From NCBI GenBank assembly GCA_014607495.2, contig CP053163.1, positions 3,266,716-3,330,715 on the forward strand: 64,000 nt of DNA, read 5' to 3'. Source of the DNA: Carposina sasakii (lineage: Eukaryota; Arthropoda; Insecta; Lepidoptera; Carposinidae). A model generated the notes under the pieces. It saw only the letters and a list, made by a program, of their open reading frames with translations, made no database searches and was not told where the DNA came from. The position numbers and the translations under genes were made by a program. Positions 10,536-25,500 of the stretch are shown here, piece by piece; within the stretch, counting starts at the first letter, position 1; every line of letters begins with the position of its first letter.

Positions 10536-13500
10536 GTAAGTATCATATAATTAAGCAATCTACGCGATAAATTGGTTCTTGATCAATAACATCGATAAAA
10601 ATCTCTGATTATACTGTGGAAACCTTTCGGAACAAATATGGATATGGAAACTGTGGGTCCGAGGTGATGCGCAGTTTTGTTGATTTTGTAAGCTGACTGG
10701 TACATATTTGTATATGTTTTTTACTTAGCATTGTAACAATTTGTACTGAAACAGATATAAGTACCTACCTACATAATAACAACCAAAAACTATCATAATT
10801 ATAACAAAAGAAAATGTCATCACAATTTAAATGAATAGTACAAGTACTTAACGTTATGTATGCTATTTTGTTTTTGAATATTTATCAAACCAGGTTATCC
10901 TTAATCCTTTTTATAGATTTAACCGGCTATTGGAATTATTGGCCCTAAAGCTATGGTTTCCTAGAATAGCGGTACCGTCATATGGTGGCCATAAAGGGAC
11001 ATTTGATACGTCCACACCGTAAAGAGAGCTGTTTTTAGCATTCGTGCTGACGCTATATACCTAACGGCACAGAAATCTTATGAAGCATAGCTTTAACAAC
11101 CTATTTTATGATATATCGATATTTTAATTACGGATTAGTCACCTATGGTGACTCATTCACCATCGTATAGTATTGCTTGTTTGATTCACATTTAATAATA
11201 AGCTTCATTAGAATACATCAGCTGCATGTTCCGTGCATGTCGTAAGAGTCGACTCAGGCGATAAGCTAGCAGCGATCATTTAAATGTCTCAGCTATGATA
11301 AACATGGTTGAGGGATCTTCTTTATGATCTTGTAATTCTGGCTACCTCACCTACCTTCTTCTATGCTGCTTTGGGAGTTAAAAAAAACGTATAATACTAC
11401 AGCTGCTTCTCTTCCCGGGCATACTGTTCAAGTCAGTAGAGGGACAAGAGGGTCTTGGTGTTTTGTAGGGCTTGGGCTGACCACCGGTCACTACTAACCG
11501 AACTTGTACATCTCAATTATACCATCAAAACTGGTCAGAAGTGGCACCATGTGGTTCTATCGGCCCTTAGTGCTCTGCGTACTCCGAAAGGGATAAAGTC
11601 GTGATTATATGTATGTATGTATGTAACTCAGTGGTAGTTCGGAATTAATTTTGTTTTAAACTCCAGACTGGGACAGTTTCAAAGATTTTATTTTGTTTGT
11701 TTTATGAAGAAAGTTATTCCAGACGAAATTGTCTTATTTTATACGTGACAAGAATATTACGATATTATAAGGATCATTCAAATATAGACCTGATCAATAG
11801 AGACAAATGAAGTAAAATAGTACCTTAGAGGTACCAAACTTTATTTGGGATAAATTTAAGTTATAGCAGTTCTTTAGACGCGTGGTGCCGGCAGAGTAGA
11901 GTTTGCACCACCCCTGCCTGCCCGCGGATATCATACGAGGCGATTAAAGGTTTCCGGGAGGTGGGCAGCAGTGCCTCCCGTACTGACAACATAGTCCGAA
12001 AATCACACTGCGGTCACCAAACCGTCTGCCCAGCGTGGTGAGTATGGGCAAAACCCCCCTGTGGCAGAAGCCTTGTGGCGTGCCCTGGGGGAGGCCTCCG
12101 TCCAGCAGTGGACTGCAATAGGCTGAAGAAGATAGCAGTTCTATAAATCATGAATATATTATATTAATTTTGAGAGGATCAGTTTTAAATCATTCTCTCT
12201 TTTATTAATTGTCAACTCAAACTTCAATCATACATATTCAAACTCTACTCTTTCTACGTATTCAAAATACCAGCTACGTCACACGATTTTTTTTTGTTTA
12301 GTTTTTTCCGAAGGAAAGGCAAGGGGAACTAAGCCCATACAACCATTGTCTTTAGTAAATGATTTCTGAATTTATGATGGATGATAATGATGATGATGAA
12401 TGGAAACGTCGGGAAAATCCTCAAGAACAAGTGTAAAGTTAGTCAAAATAAAAAATAATTGCAGAAATAACTTACATGGGCCCATGAAGAGATCGTATTC
12501 CGGCTAAAGTTTTACTCATCTTACCTGCATATAAAACCATGCACACGCACTAGATTCACATCACAAGTAATCAAAATATAACTTATCTACCAGAAAACAT
12601 CACTTTACGGACACATGCAAGCCATTTACAAATAATTTTTGATTTTCACAAGAAAATTACACCTGCACCCTTCCGGCTTTTTCCGCCGAATCCCTACGTC
12701 ACACGAGTGGTGTAAAAAATGTTAGCGCTGACATTTACCAGTGTGTTTTAAATAAATTTCACATACTTATGTGTTTTCTCTAGTATAAAATAAGCCAAAG
12801 CTATATTTACAGATAGTGTTACGTTATCTAGCTAAATGAGTGTTATATATCTAGGCATTTAATAACGTTTATATACAGGCTGTAACACACGGGGTGCAGG
12901 TATTAAGCAAAATGCTAAAAGCAATCCACTATGTAGAACCAGTCTACAACATTTCAGACCTAAAAATGTTTATTTTTCAAGAATTTATGAGCAGCTGTTT
13001 AGCTAAGGAATCTGACCAGACTATCGGATCTCAAATTTTGTAGATAAGTTCACACATAGAGGGCTATTTACATAGAATTTAATTTAACATACCCTTTGTG
13101 TTACACCCTGCATATAAATATTAATAAATGCCTAAATAACTGACCCTTATTTATCTACACAACGTAATACTATGCGGTAATTTGGCAAAATGACACTACA
13201 ATTACGTATAATCTAACAACACACATAATTTTGGGCACAATCACTACACTTTGTTCATATCTTTACCGACGGCAAACATCCCACGCCAATATTATGTAGG
13301 CTTTATTTCATACTATGTTATTTGAAATTAGGTTGATTTTGGGTAAACACTTTTTAGGAATATTGTACAATCATCAAACAGCAAACATATGCCGTGGCCA
13401 AGTTCGTATTTTTAAGATTGTGTGAACATTATTAAGTCATTCATAAAAATGTCTCAAATTTTGTGGGTTGGTCATCTATAGTGGACTATTTTAATAGCAT

Positions 13501-16500
13501 TTAGCTTAACATTTCCTCTTCTCTTACATTCTGTATATCAATTATAGTCAGCACAAAATAAACTTGCTTCCTTGAACTAATATTTTACGTCGTAGTCTGC
13601 TACGGTTTCGTAGCATTTCGTAGTTTGCCGTAGCAGGCTGTAGCGCTATACTTGTGGCAACAATTAGTCTAGTATTGGTTGCTACAATACTTACGAATAA
13701 TATAATGCATATTCTTAGCACAGTGTACATAATATTTTTTAGTGTGGAATTAGTTGACTGCAAGTCTGAGGCGATAAATAAAAAAACCTCAATTTATTTC
13801 GTACAATTGGAGTTCCTTTAGTGTTAGTTATGACTATGTTAGTAGTATCACATGATGGGATAATTAACTAGATCAAAACACACATTATTCATAGCACTTT
13901 CGGCGAACAATACATTATTTTATATTCGCCCAGCTATAGAGAGTCTAAAATATTATCTCACATACCTCGGAATTTAATTACGCGGAGTACTTATAATCCC
14001 ATGGGGAAATATGCAATATTATTATGGAAATGGCATGAAATTGCCGTCTGAAAATCTCTCTACATAACCTTACATAAAAACGCATTCAGGTGATATTATT
14101 ATAACAATCAAAGCTTAAAAGCGGCGCCGTACGAACGCAAAAAGAAAGTTCCATCTTTGCAGTGCTGAAATGTGATAAGTTCCTTCTTGACTTCTAGAGA
14201 ATATAACGGCACCGCTTTCATAGGAAATCAAAGCTTAAGATTTATGTATGTTCCTCGGAATGTGTAGGGGAATACCAAGAACCACTAAATTCCCATAGGT
14301 AAGGAGTGGGGGCTAGGAAACGGGATTTATAAAATTTACTCGAACGTGAAGTTTATAACAGATTGATTACATAGTTGATCTACTATTTTTATACTCGGTT
14401 ATAAAAGTAACCTGATGAATCTAGTTTTATTTGTTAGACCATAGACAAACAGGACTAAACGCAACACACACGAAGTAGGAGCCTAATTAAATATATTTGC
14501 AGTAACTAGTTTATGTCCGGAAGGGTCTTGTAAGGAATCGAATTATAGGCTCCTGCGGTACGTGATGTGTCGGACGTTGCCGACAGATGGCGCTTGTGGA
14601 CGCCATATTGGATATCATGGAATACTAGCAACTGCCGCCTGTGACTTCGTTCGAACTTTATAGAGTAGTAGAGAACGCCCACGACTCCGTCCGTGTAAAT
14701 TGCGCTTTTTTGTTTCCTTTTTTACCGTGAAACTACCTATAGTAGTAATTTGTATGTCGCCTGATAGTAGATACTAGTAGGCGCTATACAAAGAAGACAC
14801 TCCAAATTTTAGGTTTCTACGGCCCATCAGTCATTCAGAATAATGCATTTTATTTGACTGCGAAGATCATTATGTTATGCTCATATATAACCTAAATAAC
14901 TGCCAAGTCTTATTAAAACTCGTTAAGTAGTTTTTGCGAGAAAAACTAATAAACTCCCAAACATGAATTCTTATAAACTAGCACATCTTCTTCTATGAAA
15001 TATAAAAATAATCGTTAAATGTGTTGCTAAGCGCAAATCTTGAGAACGGCTGAACCGATTCCGCTAATTCTTTTTTAGAATATTTCTTGAAGTACAAGGA
15101 TGGTTCTTACGGAGAAAAAAAATTGCCTGAATAAGTCTAAAAATAACACTTTAATATAGCGGCCGCTCACATGAAAGGGCATTACACCCGTGCAAAGCCG
15201 GGACAGATCCCTAGTTTGTAATATTAGTGAAAAGGCATACCTACTTAGATGCAGCAATCCCCCAAATAGCTTCTCTATAAAACCGAAAAATACATAGAGA
15301 GACGGAAATGACGCAGCGTGTGTCTATCCCAACATAATTACTTGTAAGTAATTGAGTTTAGTTTGCGCTGACCTCTTATAAGGCCAGTGAGACTGTAGTA
15401 TAAATAAAGAGGATAGTAGAAGAACTCGGAGATTCATAATGGTGTTATTTCCATTGTAGGTGTGGCTTTATAATTTTGACGTACTCACGACAATCATACT
15501 GATACTATAAGTTGGAAAGTTTGTGAGGATGCTACTCTATCACGCAAAAACTAGTTAACTGATTTTGAGGAAACTTGCCAAGTATACAGCTTATACCTCA
15601 GAATAAAGAGCAGGATTTTTTCCACTGAGGAAGCGAGACTGCTCTACAAACAGTGTAGAGTGACATCTCGCTTCTACGATGAAAAACAAACCTTGTCAAT
15701 CTCCAAAAACACCTTTGCATTCGAGCGAGTAAGTACAGTGATGAATTGACCAAAGGTGCTTTAGCTTTTTATTGTATAGGTAGATACAACAGAACTTTCA
15801 TGCCAACACGTTTAAGATATGGGTAGATGTTTATATTTCTAAAAGCGAAGGGTGAGTGAGTCTAGTTTTATATGTGAGAGGTACTAAAATACATAATAAA
15901 AGGCGTAAGAGTTACTAAAAGCTTATGGGTAATATAAAAAAAAATTGTACATTTCCATGTCCATGCTCAATTCTGGCCATTTTATGTGAATAAATATATT
16001 TTAAAACATTATTAATATACTGATGGTATATTCCAATGACTGAATAACATTAGTTTTAACCATTTATTAAGCAACTTTATTTTAAAATGTCCCTTTATTG
16101 TTAAAAACTTAATTTTTTTCCCATACAAATATGTTTGTCCCTCATGAGTCCTGCGTTACAAAAGAGTCTATGTTTGTAATATAATATATTATTTATTTAT
16201 TTCAAGCTTTTATTAACATCAGTTGTGGTTTAGTCTATTTGTACTGTGTATAATTTTTTAGAATAATTAACAAATAAATAATTATATGGTACCAGATTAT
16301 GTGTCATTAAGTTACTTCATTTTTGTTAATCTATTTTGTTTCGATGACAATTGGTAGTTTTTTATAATTTTCGAATGGTTCCACAACATTTGTTACCAAC
16401 AGCCAATAATGTAGTGCCAGCAACGTCGGGCATTTTGTGGCGAGAGTTTCTCTGAGTCTGTTGTGTTTGTTTGATGCGGTGATTTTTTCAACTAAAAAAA

Positions 16501-19500
16501 CCGTTTCTTTTTCGCACTCGTTTGTTTATTAATAAGGCACGTTATTTTAATACTATTTGTGAATTTAATTGTTGTGTTATTATCACAAGAATTAAATATA
16601 TATACGATTTCAACTATGAAGCTTATCTTTAAATTTTATTTTATTTGAGGTTACGTTCAACACTTGTTTTCTTTAACCTTTTTGTTACATTTTTTTGGAA
16701 CGTTACAAAAATGAACAACAAATAGGAACTAAGGGTGAATTTATACTGTAGATACAACATAAAGTCTAACTATCTATATGATTTGGTATATTCTTAATCG
16801 ACTACATTAAAACAGAGGAAATTTCTACTGGTATGATAGTATAATTGATTTTTGTACCACACTACTACAATAAGCCAAAAATATAAAACTAAATATATTT
16901 CCAATTTGTTTAAGTTATAAATAATTCATTTCAGATTTAAGTATACAATTAAAAATTGAGTCTAGATGAAAAAGTAAAAAATATCATTAAAAAAACTGAA
17001 ATACCATGCTGTTTTATTTAGAGTATGATATAATATCCCTAATTGTTCATTTTTGTTTCCTTTCAGTAAAACACTTGTCATTTTTGTAACATTCTTCATT
17101 TTTGTTTCCTTTTTGTTAAGGTACAATTTTTTTTATATTACCCTTATACCGATGTCTATCCTGGGAAAACAATTTGAATATATCTGAGGACGAGGGCTTC
17201 GACTGTATCCCATAAATCTTGCTCGGACTCATGTAGATGTGTATTTAGGATACGTGCAAATTTAAGAAAGAGTAGGGTGTACCAAATAAGATTCTCCACT
17301 GAATCTATCCGCGTAGCTAAAAAATTTTACTTTTAAAACTGTATTCCTACGTTGAAAATGACCACATTTCGTATTTGCCCTTCTATTTACAAGTACTTTT
17401 TACTAAAATACATGCGCAATAAACTCTATGTATAATATAACATATTTCACACAAAAATCCATCTGAACTTTATGTTTGACTTTCGACAGAGTTGCAATAT
17501 CTCTGTTAGATATTATATGTTAATTAGTAAATTCTCTACATTTAAAATACACATAATATTATTATTAAGTAATTTTACTTTCAAAGTTTAGCTAACTAAA
17601 ATATTTACTTAATTTATAAGCAATTTATTGCATGTTATTTACTAACATAATGCACACCGGATATGCGTACACGTGCGTACACGTCACCTGTTGTAATGTA
17701 TGGAACATTCGGGCAGACCGGATATCTGACAATAAAGTGTCCATACATTAAACTCAGAGGTACGTTGCTACGTAATACCTACGTCATAGAAAGTTACGAT
17801 CACAGTGACTCTAGACTACATGATTGTAGTAATAGACAGGTTGAAAGACAGACAGACAGAGCTATGTCGCATTTATATTATATAGTTAGGATCAAACGAC
17901 ACACAATTTAGATAACCAGGTTTTTTGGAATGTGTTTATATTAATGTTCAATGTTGTTGCCACAAACATAAGTGAAGAAATCACAAGTTTACCTACTGGT
18001 AGTAAAATGGCACTTCGTCACGTTTAAATTAATTAATACATACATAATAATCACGCCTCTTTCCCGGAGGGGTAGGCAGAGATCACGGATCTCCATTTGC
18101 TACGATCCTGACATACCTCTTTCGCTTCATCTACTTTCATGATATTCTTCATGCACGCTCGTCGGTTTAGGGTACTCTTGACCTGACCTTTCTTAAGAAT
18201 TTCTCCAATTTGATCTGTGAATGTCCGGCGAGGTCTTCCCCTTCCAACCCTTCCATCCACTCTTCCGTTGTATACTTTCTTTGTCAGTCTACTTTCACTC
18301 ATCCTGTCCACATGCCCAAACCACCTCAATATACCCTTCTCAATCTTCGTCACCACGTCCTCATTTATACCACACTTCTTTCTGATCACCTCATTTCTCA
18401 TTCTATCTTTCAAAGTGACTCCACACATACTTCTCAATGCTCTCATTTCCACTGCATTCACTTGACTTTGGTCTTTTGGTTTCTGCCATACCCAACTTTC
18501 ACTTCCATACATAAGAGTCGGCACTAAAACACCTCCATGAACAGCCAGACGTGCCGCTTGCGACACTTTCTGGCTACTCATAAAAGAATTAAGTGCCCCA
18601 TTCACCCGATTCCCAGCATTCAATCTCCTTACAATATCTTTGTCAATGCTTACCATCCCTTGTAAACAAAGTAATATACGACCTCAGTCACTTGTTCCAA
18701 TCTTTCTTCGCCAATCATTATTTTGCAATTATTGCATTATTTTTCAAAAACCATCACTTTCGTCTTACTTACATTCATCTTCATCCCTTTACTTTCAAAT
18801 GATCCATGCATTTTTATTACCATCTCCTGCAACTCCTCCTCCGAAGACGCAAGCAAAACCATGTCATACCAATTCTTTAATGCTAATTAATTAATATACG
18901 TTGTATAGCCCTGGCTAGTTTAGGTTATACATTATACATAATACCCGTGGGTGGGGTTAATCCTGCCCATCACACACGCTCGTTGTTCGGGTTAACATGG
19001 TGACATGTTATAATAATGTGGACCTTGGGATCCGTTGCTGGCATTAACTATCTACCTACATAGATAAATTTTCGAAAAACCTTAAGCTTCTGGAATTAGT
19101 TTTCAAGCCAGGATTAAGTTATGTTTATTTATAGATTATCCTCTAAACATTGATATTTCATTTAGTTTAATGTTATAAATAACAGGAGGGTAATGTCTGA
19201 TTCAGCTTAAACCTCAATATAAATAATTTTTGTTTGTCTTGTCAGCATATTTTACTTCATATAGGCCGTTTTTCTGAGACCGCTTACGCAGCAGATAAGT
19301 AAACTTGTAAAGCGGCAAACACTAAGCATGCTAGAACCATACCATAGATAGTACCATACTGAGATGCAACGACTTAAAGAGGGCGGCTGGTGGTAACTTG
19401 AATGCAAACATGGGAGATTGAGCCGTGTGCTCTGGGGGAGGCCTATATCCAGTAATAGACTGCAATAGGCTGAGGACGACAGAGCAAACCCGTGACTTGT

Positions 19501-22500
19501 GCATAAGTAAGCAGTCGTAATGTAACAGATGTTACAGCGCAAAGTGCTAAGTCTATAAAAGCTTCCAAAATAGCAATACCTAAGTAAGATTGGTGTGTTT
19601 ATGGTATTTAGCACCTTATTTGCTCATTCTAGTATTGTTTACGGCAGTGGAACAAGGCCTGACCCAGACGTGTCGCAGTTGACCTAAGTCTACACGTGGA
19701 GGCCGAAGGTCAAATAAGCTTTAATTAAATCTAGGAACATTTGATATTTACCTCTATTCTGTGACATTTTTAAAGAATAGCGGGATGGAATCTTTAAAAC
19801 GGTTGGTTACGATGTTACAAGTTTCTATTAACTAGGTGATTTTCTAGTTAGCTATTATTTGTCATGACATAATGAAAATTAATAATATCAGGGGCCTTAG
19901 ACAAAGCAATATTATCTCATGATATAATCGTTCGTTAACGACACGTTTACTCCAATAGGAACCCTTCATTCTCGCGCGTTCGTCAAGTCACGTGATGAAT
20001 TGCAGCCGCTGTCGTTGTGACAACGAACGTCGATGCCAAACGACGTTATATGTATAGTCCCTTTCGCGATTGTAGTAAATATCTAATGACGATTACAATA
20101 TAACATATAGTAATACTTTTACAGTACCCACGTATCTAATGTCTTTAAAAGTAACAATTTGATTTTATAAGTCCGGGTACATACAATACCTATAGATAGC
20201 TACTATAGGTATTCTCGCATATAATATAATTATTCCGCGGCCAGTATCTCGGTATTTTGAGAGGTTTGGACTATAATCTCCCCACATAAGACTCCTCCTG
20301 GTAGGTTTCTTAGGACAGTCGTTTTCGACCCTAAAGCTTGTTGTCTTTATCTTTATCTCCGTGCTTTTGTTAAAAGTTAACAAAGCAAGCTTAGTTGAAA
20401 AGTTTAGTTAAGCTAGTTGTTTCCTGTGATTTCGTTCACATAAACCTACAAATGTTAAAACTGACGGTGTTATTAATGCAAAACTGTGTCTAAAGTTAGA
20501 CTTTGTTTCAAATTGACATTTGACAGCCAAATATAATGTAGGTAATATGAGCAAAACATTGTACAATTTAAGATAATGTTTTGCTTAAACAATGTTTAAA
20601 TTGTTTTGTAAGAACAAGAAGATAGTTTTATTTTTGGCACACATTTCGGTTAAGCGACAAATACCGATCGATTGCCAATACAAAGTGAAGTCTACTTTAA
20701 GTCTAAACTGAAATAGGTACTCAAGAACTTCTCCTTGTCGAAGTCCTTCTAATACGAGTTACAATATCGGCCATCTTGGGTCTAAAAATACATTTTCTTT
20801 CCCCTGGGAAATAAGTGAAACTTGCCCCATCTTGCCCTTGATCGAAGTGACATGTTGTCTGTACCTGCCGAGGTTGGGATATAGGGTCTTTGTAAAGAAC
20901 AGGATTAAGAAGGTAAAACCATTTATATAGGTATGCGAAATCTGACATACTTAAGAATTAGCTTTTTGATATACATAGGTATGTTACATTTTCTTTTTTG
21001 CTTACATGATAAAATTAAATAGGTACGAAAGCAGGTAAGTAAATTTTAAGTTCATGTATTTGTAAAATATTATTTGTGCCATGCGAATTGACTAAATTCA
21101 TCTTTCTGCAGGTACTTACTCAAAAATTAACTATTTACTTAGTTTATAGTAGGTATAGATTTACGGCAGTACAATTTTATGAATTGTTATGTAAATTCCT
21201 TAAAAAAGAAGAATCGAATCTGGTTTAATTCCTTTTTGGTCTTCATTTTCCTATATTTTTGTTTGTAACAAAATATTTTTCATTCGATTTCTGTTCATTG
21301 GTAACACAAGAATCGTTTTAACTGTATCTGTTGTTATAGCTAGTTAGTCGATAAGAGTGGGTGGATTTGGTTATATTATGACGTCAATATTTTACCCTTA
21401 GGCAGTTCTATAAATTGGAAAGTGAAATTGAAAATAGGAAATGTACCTGGCCCCCAAGCATGACCACGCATCGTGGATATCGTATCGTTTCTATACAAAA
21501 TTTAACATGGCGGCTATTATTTATCGTATTTTGACAGGCTAAATGTCGATAAATCGGTTTATCATATCGTGTTTCGCAGGTCATGCTACTTGGGCTGGTT
21601 TAATTCCTTTTCGGGTTTCATTTTCCTGTCAACCAATTGTCCTGTGCTGATTCGGGGCTTTATTTAAAATACATTACCTGCATCTCCTTTCGTGCATGTC
21701 GTAAGAGTCGACTAAGGAACTAGGGCATTCTCTCAGGCGATAAGCTAGCAACTTACCAAACGTGGCAGTAAGATATGATCATGCAGTTCTGGCCACCCCA
21801 TTTCGGGAATACAGCTGCGTATCTATTGTATGTATGGATTTTATAACTTTATGTCATTAGCTTTTTTGTACCAATCGATGTACTTTTAGCTCCATATTCA
21901 TATGACCTTTAGGATTCTATATGGTGTAATAAAACATTATATTTAACGTACGGCTCGTGCAAACTCATTTCATCTCGAATCGAGTATCTTCAATGGGCCT
22001 GCGTGGGCTGACATCACGAAATGTCACCGCCTTGTGTTGCACCCCTTCTTGAAAATTTTTAAGCCGAAACGCAACCACTAACGAACCGTTAACGAAACGC
22101 GGTGCGAAGCAATATATACCTACTTACCTCTTGTGTTATAAGCTTTGACTTCTTTCTACGGTTATAAGGTATATTTTAGCATGCAGCGGTGACAAGTATG
22201 ACAGAATAAAAACGTTAAGTAATTATTGCTTTGTTCTGAGCGTCTATAACGGTTCCGTTTCGACTTCGTTCCAATTCGAGACTTTTCAAGAATTGACCCC
22301 CTGACCGGGTACTTCCCCAGATTTATTGACCACCCGTTTCGCATTTTAAGACACCTGTAAATATCGAATGAAATACCTATACAATTCGTTAGGACAAAAT
22401 TAAATTGTAGGTAGGTATATTTTGACACGAAAGTTTTAGAAGTTTGATGACACGACCAATAGGTATATCTCAATAATTTCAAAGTGTAGGTAGGTACGTT

Positions 22501-25500
22501 TGAGACTCGACGTGTAAGTTGTGAGAGCCTCAAAAAACCGGACTTTATACAGGGTGTAAAAGACGGATATATTAAGCAAAATGCTAGTTAAAATAGTTTA
22601 CTATAAAGAAACTATCCACAAAATTTGGGACTCGAATCACATGTTTATTTTCCACATTGTATAAATATTCCTGAGTTTTTTAAGAAATCTCCATCCTTCT
22701 CCATATAATATTACAGCATTTTATATTCTTAAAGTATCTTTGCATAAGTTTTAGAAGTGTACCTACCTACATTGTTAAACTAAAGGTATTTCATGAATAC
22801 TCAATATAGTTGGGTGCAACCGCGAATAGGCAATTTGGAATGAACCGCATGCTCCTGTGGCCGGAGATTACAATTCGTCAGTTGTGCTAATCAAAACTGT
22901 GATTTCGTATCTAAATTTCATGTTTACTTCACAAATTACATAAAGTTACTTAACGTAATTCAGAGCTTGGTTTCTATTAAGTTTTTCATAATAAGTACCT
23001 TCATTTAAATGCCAGCTCACTTTGTATGAATATCCTACTAATTATAAGTAGAACCGAAAGTTTGGGTGATGAATTTTGATGAAACTTGGCATTTATGTAG
23101 ATTACACATCAGAATAACACACAGTTGATGCATGCAGTATCTACCTACACATGTACGAAGTAAATAAATATAAATAAATAACTAATAACTTCTTGATAAA
23201 CTTGAACGTACCGCGAAAATGTATCCATAGGTTTCACTGATATATATTATGGAATAAAGCCAAACCCGCCTGCCCAGCGTGGTGACTATGGGCAAATACC
23301 CCCCATGGCAATCTTGTGGCGTGCCCTGGGGGAGGCTTACGTCCAGCAGTGGACTGCAATAGGCTGATGATGATGATGATGATAAGGATTGGTTTTCTTA
23401 AAATTCTTCTCTGTTGCTAAAGAATCTGAAATGAAATAGATTATTGATATTATATTGTTGAATACTTAATATAAAAGTAAACGTAAGTAAGTATTAAAAT
23501 TTAAAGCGTAACTTCCACGGGTTGAAATGTGCAAATTTATAAACAGTGGTTGTGGTAAGGGTCGAGTCTACTCGTATTCCCGCTTGTCAGGCACTGAAAG
23601 ACAATAATCTAGTGACTGGTAAGGAATCCGATGGCAATAATTATACGAATACAAACGAATAGATAATACATACATATAAATCACGCCTTTATCCATTACG
23701 GGGTAGGCAGATAATACATGATGTAACAAAAGTAAAATGATATGAAAATAGCCCACTTAAAATCACATGTTTATTTTTCGTGATAGTATGAAGAATTGAA
23801 AAATAAACATGTGATGTCATTTCATAGCATTTAACTTGACAACCTCTTTTGTTACACCCTGTTTAAGTTGTTAGCGCCAGTTTATAGAATCTATAGCGTA
23901 TGGGTTTCAAGTGCAAGGCAGGTGAGGTTGACTTTTAGAAGTCCTTAAGATATGAATCAAACTCCCCAAAGCCCCTAAATATACGTATATACGTAATAAA
24001 AAATAATATGCCAGAGTGTCGGCATATTATATTACTTCTACATATATAATATAATGTAATAAACTTGAACGATCCTACGCAAGTACTAAAACGATGTAAA
24101 GTTAAATATTATTGCTAAGCAATCTCCGAAAACACAGCCCGTATGCCGTTATAATAAAGTCGGATATGGCTTAACAAAATTTCAATATATAGGTATGATG
24201 TAGAAAAAATAGGGAGATGTGAAAATTAATATATCCATGCTATTAATATATCTCTACTTTACACAGTACAGTATGAACTCAGCACTGGTAAAGTAAATCT
24301 GCTTTCTGCTGGCTGATTTTGTATCTTCGCGTCAGCAGAAAATTTACTATCCTTCTAAAAAAAGTTTGTGCTCTAACTAAATCGATAGATTTTTTTCTGT
24401 GTACAAAAAAGAATTAAGAATAGAATCAGTTGCGTGGTGGTCACTTAACGTTTAAGGAAGGTCGATGATCACGTTTCAAATAAAAAAAACATCTACGAGT
24501 ATTTTATTTTTAAGTTTTTTTTAAATTGGTCCTGTCAGCCCTTGGTGCTCTGCCTACCCCGTAAGGGATGAAGGCGTGATTATATGTATTTTTTAAAATC
24601 CAGGCTTAGGCAATGCATCGAATGAGTTCCTTTAATAGCGGTTAGACATCATCACAAACACGTATAAAGGCTATTAATGGAAATGTTTTGATAAGTTTTG
24701 CTACCACTCGTATAATTGTTTCATTGGCTAAACTCCCAGGCTACCCGGCTTCCATCTCTTCTCGTAAGGAGTAATGCAAGGTTCCTTCCCTCTTCAATTC
24801 TCATAACAATTGGCAGACGTTGTAGATCACTTCCTTTTAGTATTTGCTCAGTGATTCTTCAAGGGGCTTCAGGGTCATGTCACAATGTCAACGAGCAGCG
24901 ACATTGATGCGAGTGCTTCCAGAGAAGCGAGTGTTTCACTTCACCCTAATCTTTTATGAACGACTTTGAGTCGTTACAGGTAAATAAATATCCACTTTTA
25001 CATTATTTTACGCGAGGTGGACGGATGACCTGGCCAAGGTTGCAGGCGTCGGTTGGATGCAGGCTGCTTCCGAAGTCGGATGCTATGTCTGTCTATCTGT
25101 GTCGGAAAGGTGAAATATCATACTCCGATAGTGGAATACTACTGAAATAAACTAAATTATACACACGGTTGTGTTCTCAAAATGGAATAGTCAGAACTGC
25201 ACGATTACAAAAAAAATACTACAGCCATGTTTGACATAGTGGGGCCAGATGGAGAACGCCTTGGAGTTCCTTAGTCGACTCTTACGATATGCACGGAAAT
25301 ATATTCAGGTGGTGTATTCTAGTGAAGCCTCATATCACAAGGTACCAAAATAAAAGGAAAGGTTAGGAGTAAAGCATTAATCGTAGCTAAGATGAAAAGC
25401 ATTGTTCCGAGAATGTAATATTACTGTACCAAGAAAATAAACTGATAAACAAACTTGCCAAGGCTGTTTCCTTAGAATCGTCGGGTTCAGTAGCTATAAA

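Larger units (their letters stand above)
12133..18035. other. Syt4 intron 1, first half: repeats and unclassified DNA
   Basis: No coding exon found. It contains family-P MITE remnants at 12873-13116 and 13450-13538 and a GCTACG-rich patch near 13590-13650. A short fragment near 14650-14710 (CACGACTCCGTCCGTGTAAA) resembles the element at 51100-51575. The remaining DNA, for example 15.5-17.9 kb, is AT-rich with nothing I can identify. Confidence 0.5.

Noticed and set aside
18210..18527. Plus-strand frame of 105 codons
   Set aside because: It is the antisense of the LINE reverse-transcriptase frame, which explains all of it.
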